Assembly (NCBI GenBank): GCA_963457665.1
Contig: OY735205.1
Coordinates: 27,562,691 to 27,626,690, forward strand
Reading direction: 5' to 3'
DNA: 64,000 bases
Origin: Thysanoteuthis rhombus
Lineage: Eukaryota; Mollusca; Cephalopoda; Oegopsida; Thysanoteuthidae
Part shown: one piece after another, positions 60,004 to 64,000 of the stretch
Layout: each line of letters begins with the position of its first letter
Numbering within the stretch: the first letter of the stretch is position 1
Position numbers and translations under genes: made by a program
Notes under the pieces: generated by a model
Told to the model about the DNA's origin: nothing
Database searches by the model: none
What the model saw: the letters and a program-made list of their open reading frames with translations, nothing else

Positions 60004-60406
60004 CATAATCATCAGTCTTTTATTGTCCATCATTGGACATAGACCTTCCCCAAGATTTGCCAGACCTCTCTATCATGGGCATTGCAGTGCCAATAGTTTC
60101 TGACTTGTTTAGTTTGCCTCACCCTCTTATATTCTGCCAGCCCCAGTTTCACTTTTGACTTCTAGGAATCCATGTTTTGAGTCGTGACATCCATTTGAGT
60201 TTTCTAATGAATTCTATGGTGTCTCAGACTTTTTTTTTTCTCAATATTTTTTCAAATATTGTGTCAACTCATGATCTCTCCAGGTTGGGTTGAGCATGAT
60301 TCATCCATGTGCACATTGCATGGTTCTCAGTTTAAAGGTCAGTCTCTTGGTAGGGTCGCATGTACCAGCTCCATAGGTGACCATCAGGAGGATGCATTGG
60401 TTATTA
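60004..60406 (-). mobile_element. RTE-type LINE, 3' end remnant
   Basis: CATAATCATCAGTCTTTTAT begins it, then the full family order to CTCCATAGGTGACCATCAGG at the 5' truncation. A 25-40 bp deletion removes part of the WQWAG region, and a T9 run lies near 60231. Confidence 0.8.
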
Positions 60407-61094
60407 GTCAAAAAAAAGAAAGTCAGCTGAAATAAAAAAGTTATCTCATACAAATGATGAAGAAATATCTATTGAAGAGTCATTTTAAAAATTGGACAGT
60501 TTGAAAGAAACTGAGTATATTTAAGAAAAAGACTTCAAATATTTCCTGCAGTTGGAATGAGTCGTGTGAAAATAGGAGAGAAATAGAAGATGCAATGAAC
60601 GAGGAATTATTAGTTTTTGATTGATGACTTTTCGTACGAATATAATCTTGAACGTACAGTTTTTCCCCGAACTATTATCTCCTTAATGATATTTAAACAT
60701 CTAAACATTTCACACTTTCTCTCCATCAGTAAAATTTGCCAATTTCAAAATTACTTTTCTGAGTGCTTAGAATTTTATTAGCATTCAATATTTATGAAGC
60801 TGAGGTGTGTTCTTCTCTTAGAATTGTCTCCGAAGCTTTTATTTTTCTTAAATCAATTAAAAAACAAAAAAACATTAATGGAAGCAAAGTAGAGAACATA
60901 TTTTTATGACAAAAGCCTAATTAATTTTTTGTTTTAGTTGAAATGTGGCTTCTTAATTAGGTTTATTTTGTTGTATCTGATAAGTTGTCATAAGTGTTGA
61001 TAGCTCTTTGGAGATGACATCAAAAATAATTGCTCTCAAAGAAAACTGATAGAAAGATAAAGCAATAATTTTTGATGTGATGTAAGTAGAGATC
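60407..61094. other. Unassigned AT-rich DNA
   Basis: No gene or repeat family recognised. Confidence 0.4.
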
Positions 61095-61241
61095 TCATCA
61101 TCGTCAGCCTTCTAGTGTTCGTCTTTAGATATAGACCTTATCCAAGATACGCCAGATCTCTCTACTGTGGACATTGTGTTGCCAATATCTCTTGAACCTC
61201 TCTAAATGTTATTTTCTGCTGGCCACAATTTTGTGGGTGGC
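61095..61241 (-). mobile_element. RTE LINE 3' tail fragment
   Basis: CATCATCGTCAGCCTTCTAG, then TAGATATAGACCTTATCCAA, then TACGCCAGATCTCTCTACTG. It breaks off after CTGCTGGCCACAATTTTG. Confidence 0.72.
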
Positions 61242-61408
61242 ATAATTGTTAGCAGCATGGAAAATGGCATCCAGTGATATTGTACTAACTAAACAAAATT
61301 GTTTTTGCAAGGTAGACTCGTTAACCATCATCTAGGTCAAGAATCCCATTTGGCAGATACATAAGGATATGGATAAGTTCCTTTCTAGAGAAATATGGCA
61401 TTTGAATA

Positions 61409-61600
61409 CAGCTAAACCTTGAATAATGAATGGTTTGTTGTGCAGTTAAATTAATGAGACTAAATATAAGCTGGAATAAAAGCTTTGGATTATGAGACCT
61501 TGAACTGTACAGTTTTGAACAGTACAAAACGTTTGGGAATGTATCAACTGTACTGATCAGGGCTCACCAGTATTTGCATTACTCAAATTTTTCATCTTCA
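61409..61600 (+). repeat. Repeat family I, copy 2
   Basis: Two internal CCTTGAA(T/C)(A/T) starts are followed by AGTTTTGAACAGTACAAAAC and CAACTGTACTGATCAGGGCT, parallel to 55183-55290. Confidence 0.5.
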
Positions 61601-62465
61601 GTTCAACATTGTTCCCTAAAAATAGCTCTTGCATTTCAAATTTTTCATGTCAGATATTTTTTCCACCAAATAGCTTAGAGTTCTGTATTTGATTTTGAAA
61701 AAAAAATCCTCCCCCCAAAAACTGTTCCGTCAAAAAAAAATTAGACATTGTAAATTCTATTGAAAAAAAAACAGGTCTGCTTTGGCTTAGTTTATTTCAA
61801 AAGAAAAAGATTTGCTATTTAGATCTCAAAAGTTTCAAACTCAAGAAAAACATCTATTCGTCACAGCAAATAGTGTTAAATTTTTTATAGTTAGATTTCC
61901 AGTGACTAAGAAATAAATGTCGATCTTCTGCAATTTGTTTGAATCCATACATTGAAATGTCGAAATTATTCAATGAATTGGCTAAAATTTATCTTTTCAT
62001 AAATGTATTTTTGGCAGAATTTTAAAGAAAATATTTGTTTTATTTCTTTTTTTTTTTTTTTCAATTCTTCTGGAATCGGTAAAATTAGATTTAATAAGAT
62101 TCTGGTTTACTTTTTTGGGAGGAATTATTTCTCTTGTCAATATCTGTCAAAAACAGGTGGGAGAACTTATATTTTACATTAATAGGAAAATTGTTTTTTC
62201 ACAAATTTATCTTAAATTTCAATGACGATGAAAAAAAAGTAAAAACTCTTTTCTCAGCAAGAGAAAATGGTTTGGCATACATTATAATTTACTTAGCTGA
62301 TTCTCTTGAAATATATTTTTCTTTAAATTCAATAAGAACTTTTGCTGCATTTGTGCTTTCATAGTCCTGATGAAAAATACAAATGAAAATCAGTATCATT
62401 TATTTTCTATGGTCTTATCAGTAATTTTTTTTGTCTTCACTTCAAATTCCTGGATATATATGTAA
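61601..62465. other. Unassigned AT-rich DNA
   Basis: A 76-codon frame at 62134-62364 is free of simple repeats, but has no splice or motif evidence. Confidence 0.4.
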
Positions 62466-62960
62466 CTGAAAAGCAATCAGTGTGCGTACCTCTGTCAACA
62501 CCAGTGTCACTAAAAACTGAATAAAAATGTTTGTATTGCTTCGATGGAGAGCAGAAAAGTATTAAAGATTCCTGGATCTGCCCAAGATTCGATCAATTCT
62601 CCATTTGGTTTCCACCATTCTACTAAAACTTTATTGAGAACCATGGAAGATATGGCATGGAGTAGCATGAGTGAATAGACAAATGTATCGAAAATTAAAA
62701 AATCTCTCCCTCCAATTTTTTAGATGCTTCCTAGGATTCAACCAATCCTTCCTTACTCTACAAACTACCCATCCAGAAAGTTTCATTGTAATTCTTTCAG
62801 AACTTTTGGAGATATTGTGTGGACAAATAGTTACAATACAAGAGAGATAACTGCAAAAAGTTTCCTCAACCCGCATTTTAATCGATTATTCAGCTACCTA
62901 TGGACAACCCAAGTTCAAATTGTCTTTGAAATTCATTGCGAAGTTCGGAATATATTTTGT
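62466..62960 (-). repeat. Repeat family B, minus-strand copies
   Basis: TACCTCTGTCAACACCAGTG, then TCACTAAAAACTGAATAAAA, then GATTCCTGGATCTGCCCAAG mark one copy. A second core, GTTTCATTGTAATTCTTTCA, then GAACTTTTGGAGATATTGTG and TGGACAA, lies at 62775-62825. The 81- and 111-codon frames over this region are repeat-derived. Confidence 0.55.
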
Positions 62961-63625
62961 AGACAGAGACAGACAAACATGAGTGAATACATATACCTCT
63001 TCCAACTTCATCCGCAAGGATTTATTTTAAAAAAACAAGGAATATTCTTGTTTCTATAAGTTATTCATTTGATGGGATAAACAAATGAGAAAAGGTTGTT
63101 TGTGGTTTTAAATTGGATAATTTTTTTTCCATTCAAAGACATGCATCAACTTATCCAAAACAGGGCATGTATATTTTTTACTCTGATTAGTAAAACTAAG
63201 AATAAACTGCAAGTTTATAAGCTTTAAGATAAGCTTTTTTTCCTTTATGAAATGACTTGATTGCTGCCCATATATTACAGAATGTAAATTTACTTTTCAA
63301 TGCAAATTCATATTATAGAATATAAATTTACTTTTCAATGAGAATTTTTTCAATTTGAGTAATCTAGTTATTCCTCCCTGCAGCCAATTCTCAGAGATAT
63401 TATTTGTCTCCATGCTTTCTGTCTTGGAATTCTTCTTTCTCTATACAGACTTGTCAATTTAATGGAAACCATTTCAAGATGTGAAATCCAGATCTCAGAA
63501 AAGCCCAAGAGAGATTGTAAGAGTGTTACATATAGAGTAAAACTTGCAGGAAGATAGAAGATAGAAGGAAGATATTGGAAGGGTTGAGAAACACTCAAGA
63601 ATTTTTCCTATATAAATAAATGCTC

Positions 63626-63696
63626 CTTTGCTTTATACCATTTTGGCTTTCAAAAGGTTTCACAGGGAAAGCTCTACTTTTGGAGAGTGGGAGAAA

Positions 63697-63697
<1 letters not shown>
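63626..63697 (+). repeat. Repeat family H copy
   Basis: CTTTGCTTTATACCATTTTG, GCTTTCAAAAGGTTTCAC and CTCTACTTTTGGAGAGTGGG. It is the closest match in the window to the minus copy at 56641-56715. Confidence 0.6.
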
Positions 63698-63702
<5 letters not shown>

Positions 63703-63743
<41 letters not shown>

Positions 63744-63747
63744 TATG
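63703..63747. repeat. (AT)n(AC)n microsatellite
   Basis: (AT) run of about 15 units followed by ACACACACACAC. Confidence 0.92.
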
Positions 63748-64000
63748 TATCATATTTTTAGCGATAAGTTGTCAATGATTGAAAAGTGCTCAATATGAGA
63801 GATAGAGCATATACAAATAAATGCTCACAGAAAATTCATTGCTTCATGACTTCAACTGCACCAACATAAAACCAAGAAGCTCTGAATTTTTTCTGTGTAT
63901 CAAAGGTACTTAGGCCTTTGATATTTATCTAAACTAATCATCAAACTATAAGAACATCATAACTTGAGAGAAGTTGGTATTTGATCCATACTGCCAGGGA

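Noticed and set aside
62134..62364. 76-codon frame free of simple repeats
   Set aside because: No splice sites, motif or conservation evidence; frames of this length are expected by chance in 64 kb.

Overview
The window looks like non-coding DNA from an animal nuclear genome. It is AT-rich and full of microsatellites ((AT)n, (GT)n, (TAA)n, CT-rich), with no operon structure, rRNA, phage or bacterial gene. The remains of at least three kinds of retroelement lie in it: an RTE-type LINE, tRNA-derived SINEs, and several short unclassified families. The mix of (AT)n arrays, RTE tails ending in ATG/TGA repeats and short inverted repeats with a CTGATGA...GAAAC core suggests a marine invertebrate. 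A lophotrochozoan such as a mollusc, perhaps a cephalopod, is my best guess; this rests on general familiarity, not a search.

Layout. 1-16 kb: unassigned AT-rich DNA, four RTE LINE remnants (2.1-2.8, 5.3-5.7, 6.25-6.4, 9.7-10.1 kb), one SINE (4.5 kb), and long AT satellites at 7.85-8.2, 11.5-11.85 and 13.65-14.2 kb. 16-24 kb: the best candidate coding exons (16159-16269 and 20860-20947, + strand, matching phase), a tRNA-Val-like SINE (17.95 kb), TG-rich stretches, and an 800-bp pyrimidine tract holding a 25-bp minisatellite (22.8-23.25 kb). 24-42 kb: mostly unassigned, with repeat families A, B, C and E, two foldbacks (26.1 and 37.8 kb) and a 45-bp minisatellite (38.5 kb). 42-64 kb: LINE tails (42.4, 44.5, 54.0-54.7, 60.0-60.4, 61.1 kb), a tRNA-SINE with a LINE-derived 3' tail (44.5-44.9 kb), an inverted SINE pair (58.0-58.9 kb), more B and H family copies, and weak candidate exons at 43.5, 46.8 and 59.3 kb.

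No complete gene is visible. Most open frames over 60 codons are microsatellite translations (YIYIYI, SLSPFPPHL) or LINE fragments. The window is best read as one or more long introns of a + strand gene, or as intergenic DNA. Two short segments, and weakly a third, show acceptor, single open frame, donor and mutually compatible phase. I could not match the predicted peptides to any known protein.

Two patterns stand out. All eleven RTE tails I recognised lie on the minus strand, and all six family A copies read on the plus strand. The GAAAC-type hairpins at about 26.1, 29.9 and 59.0 kb resemble a hammerhead ribozyme core but carry an extra nucleotide or substitution, so they are reported as leads only. 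Family letters A to I are my own labels for repeats found by comparing segments within this window.
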